From positions 1-54,808 of the forward strand of contig DYKH01000004.1 in NCBI GenBank assembly GCA_020722685.1: a stretch of 54,808 nt of DNA, in the 5' to 3' direction. Positions 7,606 through 15,748 of this stretch are shown here, piece by piece. The first letter of the stretch is position 1. Each line of letters starts with the position of its first letter. This DNA is from Caldithrix sp. Lineage in GTDB: Bacteria > KSB1 > UBA2214 > DYKH01. The position numbers and the translations under genes were made by a program. The notes below the pieces were generated by a model. It ran no database searches. It saw only the letters and a list, made by a program, of their open reading frames with translations, and was not told where the DNA came from.

Positions 7606-9363
7606 TCAGCCGGCTTTTTGCGCCTTTTCAATCTTGGCCCAGGTGTCCCGCAGTGTGACCGTTCGATTGAACACCAACTTGCCTTTGGCCGAATCAGGAT
7701 CGACCGAGAAATACCCTTGTCTCTCGAATTGAAATCGCCCGCCAATTTTGGCGCTGGTCAAGCTTGGTTCCGCCTTGGCTGATGTCAGCGTGACCAACGA
7801 TTGTGCATTTAGATAATTCTTGAAATCATCACCTTCCTCAAGGTCGCCAAGGTCTTCCTTAGTAAAAAGGTGTTCATACAATCGCACTTCGGTTTCCACG
7901 GCATGGGCGGCGGACACCCAATGGATCGTGCCTTTCACTTTGCGCCCGGTTTGATCCGAGCCGCTGCGCGTAGCGGGATCGTAGGTGCAGCGCAATTCGA
8001 TCACCTCGCCGGTTTGTTCGTCTTTTACGACACCGACACATTTGATAATGTAAGCGTAGCGCAAGCGCACCTCGCGCCCCGGCGCTAAGCGGAAAAACTG
8101 CTTGGGCGGATCTTCACGGAAATCCTCGCGCTCGATATACAAAACGCGAGAAAAGGGAACCTTCCGCGTGCCCATGGAAGCATCTTCGGGATTGTTGACA
8201 GCTTCCATTTCTTCGACCAGGTCTTCCGGGTAATTATCGATCACCACTTTCAGAGGACGCAAGACGACCATCGCCCGGGGAGCGCGTTTATTCAAATCCT
8301 CGCGGACGCTGAATTCGAGAAGCGCAATGTCGACCATGCTGTCACGCTTGGCAACGCCGATTCTTTCGGCAAAGTTGCGGATAGACTCCGGGGTATAGCC
8401 ACGCCGGCGCATTCCGGCAATGGTGGGCATACGAGGATCATCCCATCCGGCCACGTGACCCTCCTGTACCAGTTGCAGCAGCTTGCGCTTGCTCATAACC
8501 GTGTAGCTTAGATTCAAACGAGCGAACTCGATCTGCCTCGGATAATGGTCGACGTCCAGTACTTCCAAGAACCAGTCGTACAGAGGGCGATGATCCTCGA
8601 ACTCTAAAGTGCAGATAGAATGCGTGATTCCTTCCATGGAATCGCACAGTCCGTGCGCAAAGTCGTACATGGGATAGATGCACCACTCATTGCCGGTCCG
8701 GTGATGTGTAGAGTGCAAGATGCGATAAAGGACGGGGTCGCGCATGTTTAGGTTCGGCGAAGCCATGTCAATCTTTGCCCGCAACACACGAGCGCCATCA
8801 GGAAACTCTCCTGCGCGCATGCGAGCAAAAAGATCCAGATTTTCATCCACGGAACGATTGCGATACGGGCTTTCCTTTCCCGGCTCCGTCAATGTGCCGC
8901 GATACTCGCGCATCTGGTCGGCGGTAAGGTCGCATACGTAGGCCTTGCCTTTTTGGATCAATTGCACGGCGAATTGGTAAAGTCGCTCAAAATAGTCGGA
9001 AGCATAGAACAACCGATCATCCCAATCGAAGCCCAGCCAGCGCACGTCTTCTTGGATCGAATCCACGTATTCCACATCTTCCTTGGTCGGATTGGTATCA
9101 TCAAAGCGCAAGTTACACAAGCCGCCAAATTCGGCAGCCAGTCCAAAATTGATGCATATCGACTTGGCGTGCCCGATGTGGAGATAGCCGTTCGGCTCCG
9201 GCGGAAAGCGAGTATGAACGCGCCCCCCGTTCTTACCGGCCGCCACATCCTCTTTAATGATATTACGAATAAAATTGGCAACGCGGCCTGATTCGGTGGT
9301 TACGTCATCAGTTGCTTCGCCTGCATTTTTGTCCTGGTATTCTCCTGAGCCTTGATTCTTCAT
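7606..9363 (-). CDS. glnS: Glutaminyl-tRNA synthetase
   Basis: Class I aminoacyl-tRNA synthetase charging tRNA-Gln with glutamine. From ATG 9363 the protein is 585 residues, close to the usual ~555. The Rossmann fold opens with [18 protein letters not shown], with HIGH at 62-65; the KMSKS loop is the GlnRS variant VMSKRKL; the two beta-barrel anticodon-binding domains occupy the C-terminal third ([15 protein letters not shown] onward). An upstream in-frame TTG at 9459 would add 32 residues, but that TTG is itself the -33 element of the predicted promoter (9459-9430), so the shorter form with AGAGGT before ATG 9363 is preferred. Having GlnRS means this organism does not need the GatCAB route for Gln-tRNA; a separate gltX is at 38352-39869 and a tRNA-Gln at 38274. 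Confidence 0.96.
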   Translation of the reverse strand: MKNQGSGEYQDKNAGEATDDVTTESGRVANFIRNIIKEDVAAGKNGGRVHTRFPPEPNGYLHIGHAKSICINFGLAAEFGGLCNLRFDDTNPTKEDVEYVDSIQEDVRWLGFDWDDRLFYASDYFERLYQFAVQLIQKGKAYVCDLTADQMREYRGTLTEPGKESPYRNRSVDENLDLFARMRAGEFPDGARVLRAKIDMASPNLNMRDPVLYRILHSTHHRTGNEWCIYPMYDFAHGLCDSMEGITHSICTLEFEDHRPLYDWFLEVLDVDHYPRQIEFARLNLSYTVMSKRKLLQLVQEGHVAGWDDPRMPTIAGMRRRGYTPESIRNFAERIGVAKRDSMVDIALLEFSVREDLNKRAPRAMVVLRPLKVVIDNYPEDLVEEMEAVNNPEDASMGTRKVPFSRVLYIEREDFREDPPKQFFRLAPGREVRLRYAYIIKCVGVVKDEQTGEVIELRCTYDPATRSGSDQTGRKVKGTIHWVSAAHAVETEVRLYEHLFTKEDLGDLEEGDDFKNYLNAQSLVTLTSAKAEPSLTSAKIGGRFQFERQGYFSVDPDSAKGKLVFNRTVTLRDTWAKIEKAQKAG

Positions 9364-9429
9364 TGCGCTACATACCTCTATTTTGGAAAAGTCTGACAAA
9401 ACAACCACGAGATTTTCTTGGTTGCCGAA

Positions 9430-9459
9430 TAAATTTATAACTTTTTTCATTTTCATCAA
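9430..9459 (-). promoter_or_regulatory. Promoter of glnS
   Basis: Minus strand TTG (9459-9457), 19 bases, TAAATTTA (9437-9430). It matches TTG-N19-TAnnTTT and places the transcript start near 9423, about 60 nt before ATG 9363, which supports the shorter GlnRS start. Confidence 0.6.
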
Positions 9460-9633
9460 CGGAAATGTAAGGAGCCAAATGGGGCCGCATCGCCGAGCAT
9501 TTTGCGAGCGGCGTTAGTGCGAAGAATGGGAGAAATCACTAGCGCGAGGCATAGCAGCAAAAGAATCTCCTTCCATTTTTTAGTTGTCACCGGTATTTTC
9601 TTCGATCATCGTGAGAGTTGGCGAAAAAATGAC

Positions 9634-9664
9634 TTGACAAAAAGCGGCGAAAAGAATATATTTT
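9634..9664 (+). promoter_or_regulatory. Promoter of the LacI-family regulator gene
   Basis: TTGACA (9634-9639), 17 bases, TATATT (9657-9662) is a near-perfect sigma70-like promoter; read the Bacteroidota way it is TTG-N20-TATATTTT. The operator at 9666-9679 sits at the expected transcript start, so bound repressor would block initiation. Confidence 0.75.
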
Positions 9665-9665
9665 A

Positions 9666-9679
9666 TCGAAACGTTTCGA
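9666..9679. promoter_or_regulatory. LacI-family operator O1
   Basis: TCGAAACGTTTCGA is a perfect 14-bp palindrome with the central CG and AAACGTTT core typical of LacI/GalR-family sites. It lies 3 bases downstream of the -10 element and 75 bases before the regulator's start codon, so autorepression is the obvious reading. Confidence 0.8.
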
Positions 9680-9740
9680 CAACTATGCCTCGATTGTGAA
9701 GCACAAATTTGCTGATATTCTCAGTTTCTCACCTAAACAG

Positions 9741-9754
9741 GAAAAACGTTTCGA
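9741..9754. promoter_or_regulatory. LacI-family operator O2 overlapping the start codon
   Basis: GAAAAACGTTTCGA matches O1 at 11 of 14 positions and keeps the right half-site intact. Its last base is the A of the regulator's ATG. Centre-to-centre distance from O1 is 75 bp, about seven helical turns, compatible with looping or with a second roadblock. Confidence 0.55.
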
Positions 9755-10779
9755 TGAACAAGACCATCCGAGACGTAGCCCAAAGGGCGGGTGTCGCTGT
9801 CTCTACCGTATCTTTGGTCATCAACCGCAAGGGACGGGTCAGCAAGAAAACAGAGCAAAGGGTCCTCAAGGCTATCGAGGAGCTCAACTATCATCCACAA
9901 CGGGTGGCCCGCGGATTGGTTACCAAGCGCAGCGGTAATCTTGGCTTTATCCTCAGCTCCGACCACTTTTCCCAAGCCGAACCCTTCTACACCAAAATCT
10001 TCTTGGGCACCGAATTTGAGGCCCGCTCCCACGACTACTATATTCTGCTCACCACCATCGAAAAACAAAGCGGCAATTACATCATTCCGCGTTTCCTACT
10101 GGAAAAAAATGTCGACGGGATAATTTTGGCCGGAACCGTGCCACCGAAAATCATCGATTATATTAGCGGAAGAAACTTGCCTTTGGTGCTTGTCGATTAT
10201 TACCCAAGCCGCGGCAACCATTCTGCAGTATTAATTGACAATGTTGGCGGCATTCGTCAAGCGACTCAACATTTGATCGGTCTCGGTCATAAACACATAG
10301 CCTTCATTGGCGGCGATATGAGTCATCCCAGCATGAAGGAGCGTTGTCAAGGCTTTCGACTCGCTTTGGAAGAAAACGATCTGCCGATAAACGCACAGTC
10401 GATTTGCTGCGACCAGTCGATGACCGGGCCCGCCGATGGCTTTGCTGCCACTAATCTATTATTGGCTGCGAAAACGAAATTTACTGCCATTGTCGCAGCC
10501 AATGATGCCATGGCAGTAGGCGCTCTGCGCGCCTGTCGGGATCAAAAAATACGTATCCCCGAAGATGTTGCCATCACCGGCTTTGATGACGTCGAAACCG
10601 CCATTACCGCACGACCCACTTTGACAACAGTACAGGTGCCCAAAGAAGAAATGGGCACACTGGCCGTACGCCATTTGGTGAACATCATCAACGGTACTGC
10701 AAGCAAGGGAACGAAAATGATCATTCCCGTAAAGCTCATCTGCCGTGAATCGACCGGATGCAAGGCGCATAAGATTTAA
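9754..10779 (+). CDS. LacI/GalR-family transcriptional regulator
   Basis: A 341-residue sugar-responsive DNA-binding protein. Start chosen at ATG 9754, giving MNKTIRDVAQRAGVAVSTVS, the standard HTH at residues 4-24; the hinge helix follows (YHPQRVARGL). Residues 60-341 form a periplasmic-binding-protein-like effector domain, with ANDAMAVGALRA and VAITGFDDVE as characteristic blocks and a C-terminal ending in ICRESTG, typical of the family. Two operator-like sites surround its own promoter and start, implying autoregulation. It stands immediately upstream of the exported carbohydrate-binding protein and the uptake locus, and is the only sugar regulator in the window, so it is the best candidate for controlling them, although I found no further copy of its palindrome upstream of those genes. 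Confidence 0.93.
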   Translation: MNKTIRDVAQRAGVAVSTVSLVINRKGRVSKKTEQRVLKAIEELNYHPQRVARGLVTKRSGNLGFILSSDHFSQAEPFYTKIFLGTEFEARSHDYYILLTTIEKQSGNYIIPRFLLEKNVDGIILAGTVPPKIIDYISGRNLPLVLVDYYPSRGNHSAVLIDNVGGIRQATQHLIGLGHKHIAFIGGDMSHPSMKERCQGFRLALEENDLPINAQSICCDQSMTGPADGFAATNLLLAAKTKFTAIVAANDAMAVGALRACRDQKIRIPEDVAITGFDDVETAITARPTLTTVQVPKEEMGTLAVRHLVNIINGTASKGTKMIIPVKLICRESTGCKAHKI

Positions 10780-10968
10780 CTATACAGAACCAAAGTATGA
10801 TAGTCGAGGAGAATCATGAATGGAGGTGATGTCCTGCTTGCTTCTTAGGTCTCGGTATGGCATAACAACTGTTCCTGCTGCACCGTGACGCAGTATCTTT
10901 CTTTTAGAGTTTGTCTCCTTTGGGAGACCCTAACGTTAACTTTGGTTACTAACAGAAATGAGGTGTCT

Positions 10969-13900
10969 ATGAAAGTAAGCAAAAGTGCATTGTTATGGCT
11001 TTGCGTTTTGGCCTTAGGTTTTGGCATTGGCCCGATAATGGCGCAAATCAATACCATTAACAATGGTGATTTCGAGAATGCCGAGCTGCCCGCCTATTGG
11101 CAAAAGGAAGACGCGAACGATGCCCAAGTCGTATGGGCTACGGATCAATTTCGCTCGCCAGAGCGGTCGCTAAAGATTTCCGAGAGCGGCGGCGCCGATG
11201 CCCCGGCCTGGGTTTCTACTAATCTGGCCAAATTGAATTGGAACCGCACCACCGGCATCCCCAAAGCGGCCGAAATGGTCATCGGCGGCTGGGTTAAGAC
11301 CGAAAACGTCAACACCAATCCTGCAAACGCCGATGCAGAGATTCAGTTGACTTTTTCTTTTTACCACAACGGCGTTCTGATTTTTGGCCAGCCGGTGGTT
11401 ATCAAAGTCCCGCAGACCCAAGCTTCTGTCAATTGGACGGGAATTCAAAATGATGTTCCAGTCGTGCTTCCTGACGATGCCGATTCCCTCATCATCAAAT
11501 TCAAATTCGGCGCTAATGCTACCGGTACCGCCTGGCTGGATGACATTGTAATGAAGCCGGCTCCGGGCGTCACCGAATGGCTGGGCGATATTTTTAACGC
11601 CAACTTTGGCGTGCCCGCAGGCTGGTTCTTCTGGAAGGATCGCATGAGCGAAGGAGAAGCCGATTTTGGCACCGTAACCATTACGAACACAACCGCCCAT
11701 CGTGGCTCTTCCTCCCTGCTGATTGCTGACGATCCGAGCAATCCCGCAGAAGTGGTGGCCATCTCCGATCGCGACCGGATCGAACCGGGACGCGCTTACG
11801 GCCTCTCCGCCTGGTTAAAGCTGGAAGGCGTGAATGTCAATCCCAAGCGCGATGTGGACTATGCCGTCTTCTTTACCATCACCTACCACAACGATGATGC
11901 CGGTTGGGCCGAAATCGGCGGCGAGGACTTTTTTGTCGTCGATCAGTCTGCTGCGGATCATGATTGGCGATTGTACGAGTTCACCTTCATCCCACCTGGG
12001 GGTGCCACGCGCATCTCTATCCGACCCCGCTTACAACACCAAGCCATCGGAAATACCTATTGGGATGACATTCGTATTTATCCGGTGGAGATTGCTAAAA
12101 AGAATTTCAGCTTTGATGAATCCCTTATCCCGGCTTATTGGTCGGCCAGAAACGCCAGCAACGCGCTGGTGGAATGGGCCTCCGATCAGTATCGTTCTCC
12201 GGAGCGTTCGCTCAAAATCAACGACGCCGATGGCAACGATGAGCCGATGTGGGTCTCCGGTAATTTGGCCAAGCTGCAGTGGAACAATACCACAGGCATC
12301 ACCAAGGCGGTCGAGATGGAAGTTGGTGGCTGGGTGAAGACCCAAGGCGTCAATGTTAATCCTGCAGATGCAGCCAATGAGATTCAACTCGTTTACGAGT
12401 TCTTCGATGCCGGCCACAATATGATTTTCGGCCAGCCCGTGGTGCTGAAAGTGCCGCAAGCGCAATCCTCAGTCGATTGGACCGAGATCAAAAACGATGT
12501 CCCCATTGTCCTCCCGGTGGATGCAGATTCTATGGTCGTCATTTTTAAATTCGGCGCCAATGCCACCGGAACCGTTTGGCTGGATGACATTTTTATGCGC
12601 AATGCTCCGGGTGCTAGCGGTTGGCTCGGCTCCCTGTTCAACGCCAATTTCGGCGTGCCCGAAGGCTGGTTCTTCTGGAAAGACCACATGGATGATGGCG
12701 CTGCCGACTATGGCATTGTTTCCGTCACCGGCGAGCATAGCCACAGTGGCCGATACTCTTTGCGCGTAGCCGACGATGCCGCCAATCCAGCGGAAGTCGT
12801 CGGTATATCTGATCGCAATCCGGTGCAGCCCAATACTGAATATTTGGTCAGTGCCTGGGTGAAACTGTTCCACGTTAATGAGAATCCGACCAAGGACGTC
12901 GACCAAGCCATCTTTTTCACCGTCACCTATCACGGCGATCAGCCAGGTTGGGACGAAAAACACGGCGAGGACTTTTTTGTCATCAACCAGACCGCTTCGG
13001 ATCGCGATTGGGCGCTGTATTCTTTCCGGCTTAAAACCCGTGAGGACGATAAACGCATCTCCATCCGCGCCCGCATGCAGCATCAGGCCACCGGCGATAC
13101 TTACTGGGATGATTTTCAGGTAGTGCCCATCGCCCAAGTCATGGCCGGCAATGGCTTTGAGAATGCGGAGCTGCCCGCCTATTGGACCAAGATGAACGAG
13201 GCGGATGCCGAGCTAACTTGGACCGGCGATGTCTCTCGCTCCCCGCAGCGCTCCCTAAAAATTTCCGAGACAAGCGGGGCTGATGCTCCCGCTTGGGTGA
13301 CCAAAGCCAACATGGCCAAGCTGCAGTGGAACATGACGACCGGCATTCCCCCAAACATCGAAATGCTGATCGGCGGCTGGGTCAAGACTGACGGCGTCAA
13401 TATCAATCCCGCCAACGCCGATGACGAAATTCGTCTGGTGTACACTTTTTATGACAAGAACAAGGCGGTGATTTTTGGCCAGCCGGTGGTGCTCAAAGTG
13501 CCGCAGGCTCTACCGGCCGTCGATTGGACGGAAATCAAGAACGACGCACCTATCGTCCTGCCAACCGATGCGGATTCGCTCAGCATTCAGTTCGCCTTCG
13601 GCGCCAATGCAACGGGTACCGTCTACCTCGATGACATCTTTATGAAGCCCGCACCAGGGGCCAGCGGCTGGCTCGGTGACCTTTATAATGCCAACTTTGG
13701 CGTGCCCGAAGGCTGGTTCTTCTGGAAAGATCAGATGAGCGAAGGCGTGCCGGACAAAGGCGTGGTCTCAATTACCAGAGATGCCGCTCACACCGGTGAT
13801 TATTCGCTGCTCATCTCGGATGATGACACCAACCCGGCAGAAGTGGTGGCCATCAGCGATCGCAATCCAATTGCGGGCGACAAGCTGTTCACGGTGGAGG

Positions 13901-14499
13901 CATGGGTCAAAACCGATGGCGTGACCATTAACACCACCAACGACGTGGAAAAGTCAGTCTTTTTCACCGTTACTTATCACAAGGACGAGCCGGGTTGGGC
14001 CGAGTTTAGAGGCGAAGATTTCTTTGTCGTTGACCAGAGCGTTGCCAGCAAGGATTGGTCGTTGTATGTCTTTACTCTCAGGACTCCACCGGAGACCAAT
14101 CGCATGTCCATCCGCGCCCGCATGCAGCATCAGGCGTCCGGCAAGACCTATTGGGACGATTTTGCCGTGGCTGAAGGCAACATCACTCGGGTGAATGGCC
14201 AAGAGGTAAAAACCGTACCGGTAGTTTTCAATCTGGTACAGAATTATCCTAATCCGTTCAATCCGGTGACCACAGTAGAATTCTCGCTGCCGAATGATGA
14301 CCAGGTCAATCTGGCAATCTACGATCTTCTGGGCAAGCGCATTCGCACGCTGATCGATGGTAAGTATCAGGCCGGTGATCATAGGGTGGTATGGGATGCC
14401 ACCGATGAATCCGGCAAGAGCGTCTCCAGCGGAACTTACTTTTATGTGTTGACCACCAAGAACGCGCGCATGACCCGCAAGATGACCCTGCTGAAGTAA
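10969..14499 (+). CDS. Secreted protein with three tandem carbohydrate-binding-like repeats and sorting domain
   Basis: Start chosen at ATG 10969 (AGGTG 6 bases before), giving 1176 residues with signal peptide ending at MAQ. Three repeats of about 346 residues begin near 11065, 12104 and 13141. Each holds two jelly-roll-like halves: one opening with ELPAYW and containing SPERSLKIS, GGWVKT, FGANATGT and WLDDI, and a second opening with FGVPEGWFFWKD and closing with RMQHQATGDTYWDDF. The SLKI...GGWVK...YWDD pattern is that of CBM4/9-type carbohydrate-binding modules. No catalytic motif is seen, so binding or scaffolding is likely. The C-terminus has NYPNPFNP (about residue 1092) and a FlgD-Ig-like fold ending TRKMTLLK, i.e. 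a type-A sorting-like domain for type IX-like export or surface attachment. A small hairpin (GTCTCC/GGAGAC, 10914-10929) lies in the leader. Confidence 0.85.
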   Translation: MKVSKSALLWLCVLALGFGIGPIMAQINTINNGDFENAELPAYWQKEDANDAQVVWATDQFRSPERSLKISESGGADAPAWVSTNLAKLNWNRTTGIPKAAEMVIGGWVKTENVNTNPANADAEIQLTFSFYHNGVLIFGQPVVIKVPQTQASVNWTGIQNDVPVVLPDDADSLIIKFKFGANATGTAWLDDIVMKPAPGVTEWLGDIFNANFGVPAGWFFWKDRMSEGEADFGTVTITNTTAHRGSSSLLIADDPSNPAEVVAISDRDRIEPGRAYGLSAWLKLEGVNVNPKRDVDYAVFFTITYHNDDAGWAEIGGEDFFVVDQSAADHDWRLYEFTFIPPGGATRISIRPRLQHQAIGNTYWDDIRIYPVEIAKKNFSFDESLIPAYWSARNASNALVEWASDQYRSPERSLKINDADGNDEPMWVSGNLAKLQWNNTTGITKAVEMEVGGWVKTQGVNVNPADAANEIQLVYEFFDAGHNMIFGQPVVLKVPQAQSSVDWTEIKNDVPIVLPVDADSMVVIFKFGANATGTVWLDDIFMRNAPGASGWLGSLFNANFGVPEGWFFWKDHMDDGAADYGIVSVTGEHSHSGRYSLRVADDAANPAEVVGISDRNPVQPNTEYLVSAWVKLFHVNENPTKDVDQAIFFTVTYHGDQPGWDEKHGEDFFVINQTASDRDWALYSFRLKTREDDKRISIRARMQHQATGDTYWDDFQVVPIAQVMAGNGFENAELPAYWTKMNEADAELTWTGDVSRSPQRSLKISETSGADAPAWVTKANMAKLQWNMTTGIPPNIEMLIGGWVKTDGVNINPANADDEIRLVYTFYDKNKAVIFGQPVVLKVPQALPAVDWTEIKNDAPIVLPTDADSLSIQFAFGANATGTVYLDDIFMKPAPGASGWLGDLYNANFGVPEGWFFWKDQMSEGVPDKGVVSITRDAAHTGDYSLLISDDDTNPAEVVAISDRNPIAGDKLFTVEAWVKTDGVTINTTNDVEKSVFFTVTYHKDEPGWAEFRGEDFFVVDQSVASKDWSLYVFTLRTPPETNRMSIRARMQHQASGKTYWDDFAVAEGNITRVNGQEVKTVPVVFNLVQNYPNPFNPVTTVEFSLPNDDQVNLAIYDLLGKRIRTLIDGKYQAGDHRVVWDATDESGKSVSSGTYFYVLTTKNARMTRKMTLLK

Positions 14500-14507
14500 T
14501 CTACATC

Positions 14508-14542
14508 CAAACCTCACAGGTCTTGGAGACCTGTGAGGTTTG
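14508..14542. repeat. Perfect 16-bp palindrome (REP-like hairpin)
   Basis: Arms 14508-14523 and 14527-14542 are perfect inverted copies separated by TGG; the core is CCTCACAGGTCT. It starts 9 bases after the stop of the repeat protein. There is no U-run, so it looks more like a dispersed palindromic element than a terminator, though it may protect the mRNA 3' end. Similar CCTCACAGG-type hairpins are common in FCB and Chloroflexota metagenome genomes from memory. Confidence 0.7.
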
Positions 14543-14598
14543 AGCTTCACTTCCGAGATGCGAGGTTCTTACAAACCTGGTTATGGATAAAATAAAAC

Positions 14599-14629
14599 TT
14601 GCTTCGTCCTTTCTGATGGCCTATATTTA
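14599..14629 (+). promoter_or_regulatory. Promoter of the toxin-antitoxin operon
   Basis: TTG (14599-14601), 20 bases, TATATTTA (14622-14629). The -10 box overlaps the palindromic operator that begins at 14625. Confidence 0.6.
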
Positions 14630-14650
14630 GATCATTAAAATGGTCTAAAT
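14625..14650. promoter_or_regulatory. Palindromic operator of the toxin-antitoxin operon
   Basis: ATTTAGATCAT (14625-14635) and ATGGTCTAAAT (14640-14650) form an 11-bp inverted repeat with one mismatch and a 4-base centre. It overlaps the -10 region and ends just before the AAGGAG ribosome site (14651-14656), the expected position for autorepression by a Phd-type antitoxin or the complex. Confidence 0.75.
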
Positions 14651-14663
14651 AAGGAGCGTATTG

Positions 14664-14948
14664 ATGAAAAATTTGTCCGTATCAAATGATATCATTCCCA
14701 TTGGAGATTTCAAGGCAAGCATCGCCAAATGGTTCAGAGCTATTCAGAATTCCGGCCATCCGTTAATTATTACCCAAAATGGCAAACCGGCCGGGGTGTT
14801 GCTGTCTCCTGCCGAGTATGACGAATTGGTCTACAAAAAAGCTTTTCTCGATTCGGTAAATAAAGGAGTGGCTGATGCGGAAAATGGTGCTGTTTATAGT
14901 ACCGAAGAGTTAAAAGAAGAGTTGGCTAAGCGAAGGGTAGGGGAATAA
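14664..14948 (+). CDS. Phd/YefM-family antitoxin
   Basis: A 94-residue antitoxin that would bind its own operator and neutralise the adjacent toxin. Start at ATG 14664, 7 bases after AAGGAG; a TTG directly before it (14661) is less likely. The N-terminal 55 residues follow the Phd fold (PIGDFKASIAKWFRAIQ, then PLIITQNGKPAGVLLSP AEYDEL), which dimerises and binds DNA. The acidic/amphipathic C-terminus (STEELKEELAKRR) is the usual toxin-wrapping tail. The stop lies 6 bases before the toxin ATG. Confidence 0.92.
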   Translation: MKNLSVSNDIIPIGDFKASIAKWFRAIQNSGHPLIITQNGKPAGVLLSPAEYDELVYKKAFLDSVNKGVADAENGAVYSTEELKEELAKRRVGE

Positions 14949-14954
14949 TAGCTA

Positions 14955-15251
14955 ATGAAAATTATCTGGACTCGTGAAGCTCTTGAAAGATTGGTCGAAA
15001 TAGAAAATTTCATCTCCAAAGACAGTCCTACGCGAGCCCAAAAATTCATCGACCAGCTAATAGTACATGGAGAATCTCTATCCGAACACCCACGAATGGG
15101 AAGGGTGGTACCTGAAATGTCCAATCCCGAGATCCGCGAGCTCATTTTCAAAAAATATCGAATAGTTTATCGGATAAAAAATAATAGGGTCGAAATCCTA
15201 ACCGTGTTTGAAGGGCATAGATTATTGCGGATTGATGAAATTGAGCTTTAG
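14955..15251 (+). CDS. RelE/ParE-family toxin
   Basis: A 98-residue toxin of the RelE/ParE superfamily. It begins IIWTREALERLVEIENFIS, continues with the helical hairpin SPTRAQKFIDQLIVHGESL, and ends with the strand core IRELIFKKYRIVYRIKNNRVEILTVFEGHRLL. The basic-aromatic pattern with R...Y-R-I-V-Y-R and a final GHR is that of ParE-like members; whether it cleaves mRNA or poisons gyrase cannot be told. It is translationally coupled to the antitoxin (6-base gap, AGGGGA upstream). A 7-bp hairpin CCTGCGG/CCGCAGG at 15269-15293 follows it, without a U-run. Confidence 0.92.
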   Translation: MKIIWTREALERLVEIENFISKDSPTRAQKFIDQLIVHGESLSEHPRMGRVVPEMSNPEIRELIFKKYRIVYRIKNNRVEILTVFEGHRLLRIDEIEL

Positions 15252-15309
15252 CGACGATTGCCAATAGTCCTGCGGAAGACTCGGTGCCGCAGGTTAAGCT
15301 TAGACACCG

Positions 15310-15564
15310 TTGGGTATGGGGCTTGTTGGGCAAGCGGCTGCGCAATCAGCCTTATCAAAGCCTAATTCACTGAAACGGCAAAAGCAGAAACGTCGGATCC
15401 CTATTAACAAAATAGTCTTGGTGCGCGTGGAAGACAATGCGATGCATTTGCGGAGGCTCAGAAAGGCAACAGGAGGCAAATGGAACAAAGAAAAATTGTT
15501 TTGGGAAATTCCATACGGCTCCGTCAAAACTCTTGGATTCGAGGAGCGGGTTATCCCTCCGTAA
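15310..15564 (+). CDS. Small conserved-looking protein of unknown function
   Basis: An 84-residue open frame. Residues 35-84 read VLVRVEDNAMHLRRLRKATG, GKWNKEKLFWEIPYG and VKTLGFEERV, which resembles a widespread small uncharacterised family in environmental bacteria whose members go L-R-x-x-x-K-x-A-G-G-K-W-(N/D)-x-x-x-x-x-W-x-(L/I)-P-Y. The N-terminal 25 residues look less protein-like, so the true start may be internal or the gene may be a truncated copy. It is basic and has no signal peptide. Confidence 0.5.
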   Translation: MGMGLVGQAAAQSALSKPNSLKRQKQKRRIPINKIVLVRVEDNAMHLRRLRKATGGKWNKEKLFWEIPYGSVKTLGFEERVIPP

Positions 15565-15696
15565 TTTTCTCATATAAGAAAAAATACTGCCAGAAAAAGA
15601 TGTTATTTTTGTTTATGGACAAAATGTTTTTTCTTATATGAGAAAAACTTAGATTTTTTTCTTAATAAAGAAAATTATTTTCTTCATTAAGAAAAA
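15565..15696. repeat. Array of four near-identical palindromic motifs
   Basis: Four 16-bp dyads share the consensus TTTCTTnATnAAGAAA: 15566-15581 (TTTCTCATATAAGAAA), 15630-15645 (TTTCTTATATGAGAAA), 15658-15673 (TTTCTTAATAAAGAAA) and 15679-15694 (TTTCTTCATTAAGAAA). Centres are 64, 28 and 21 bp apart. Copies 1 and 2 are exact reverse complements over 20 bp; copies 3 and 4 are reverse complements with one mismatch. The array fills the gap before the gene at 15749 and looks like a multi-site operator or iteron set. Confidence 0.75.
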
Positions 15697-15748
15697 CTAG
15701 AATCAATAAGACAGGAAGATAAACTAGGTTAGCTGAGAGAGAGTGATC

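Noticed and set aside
9364..9459. N-terminal extension of GlnRS from TTG 9459
   Set aside because: The added 32 residues are not family-like and the region contains the predicted promoter of the gene.
6431..10850. GCTTGCTTCTTAG shared by 6431-6443 and about 10837-10850
   Set aside because: A single 13-base match upstream of two unrelated genes with no symmetry; may be chance.
15252..15340. GTTGGGT/GTTGGGC sequences that might mark integron attC sites
   Set aside because: No matching inverse core site at the correct spacing and no attC-like folded arms; no integrase in the window.
15565..15696. CRISPR array
   Set aside because: The four dyads are unevenly spaced, inverted relative to each other, lack uniform spacers and have no cas genes nearby.
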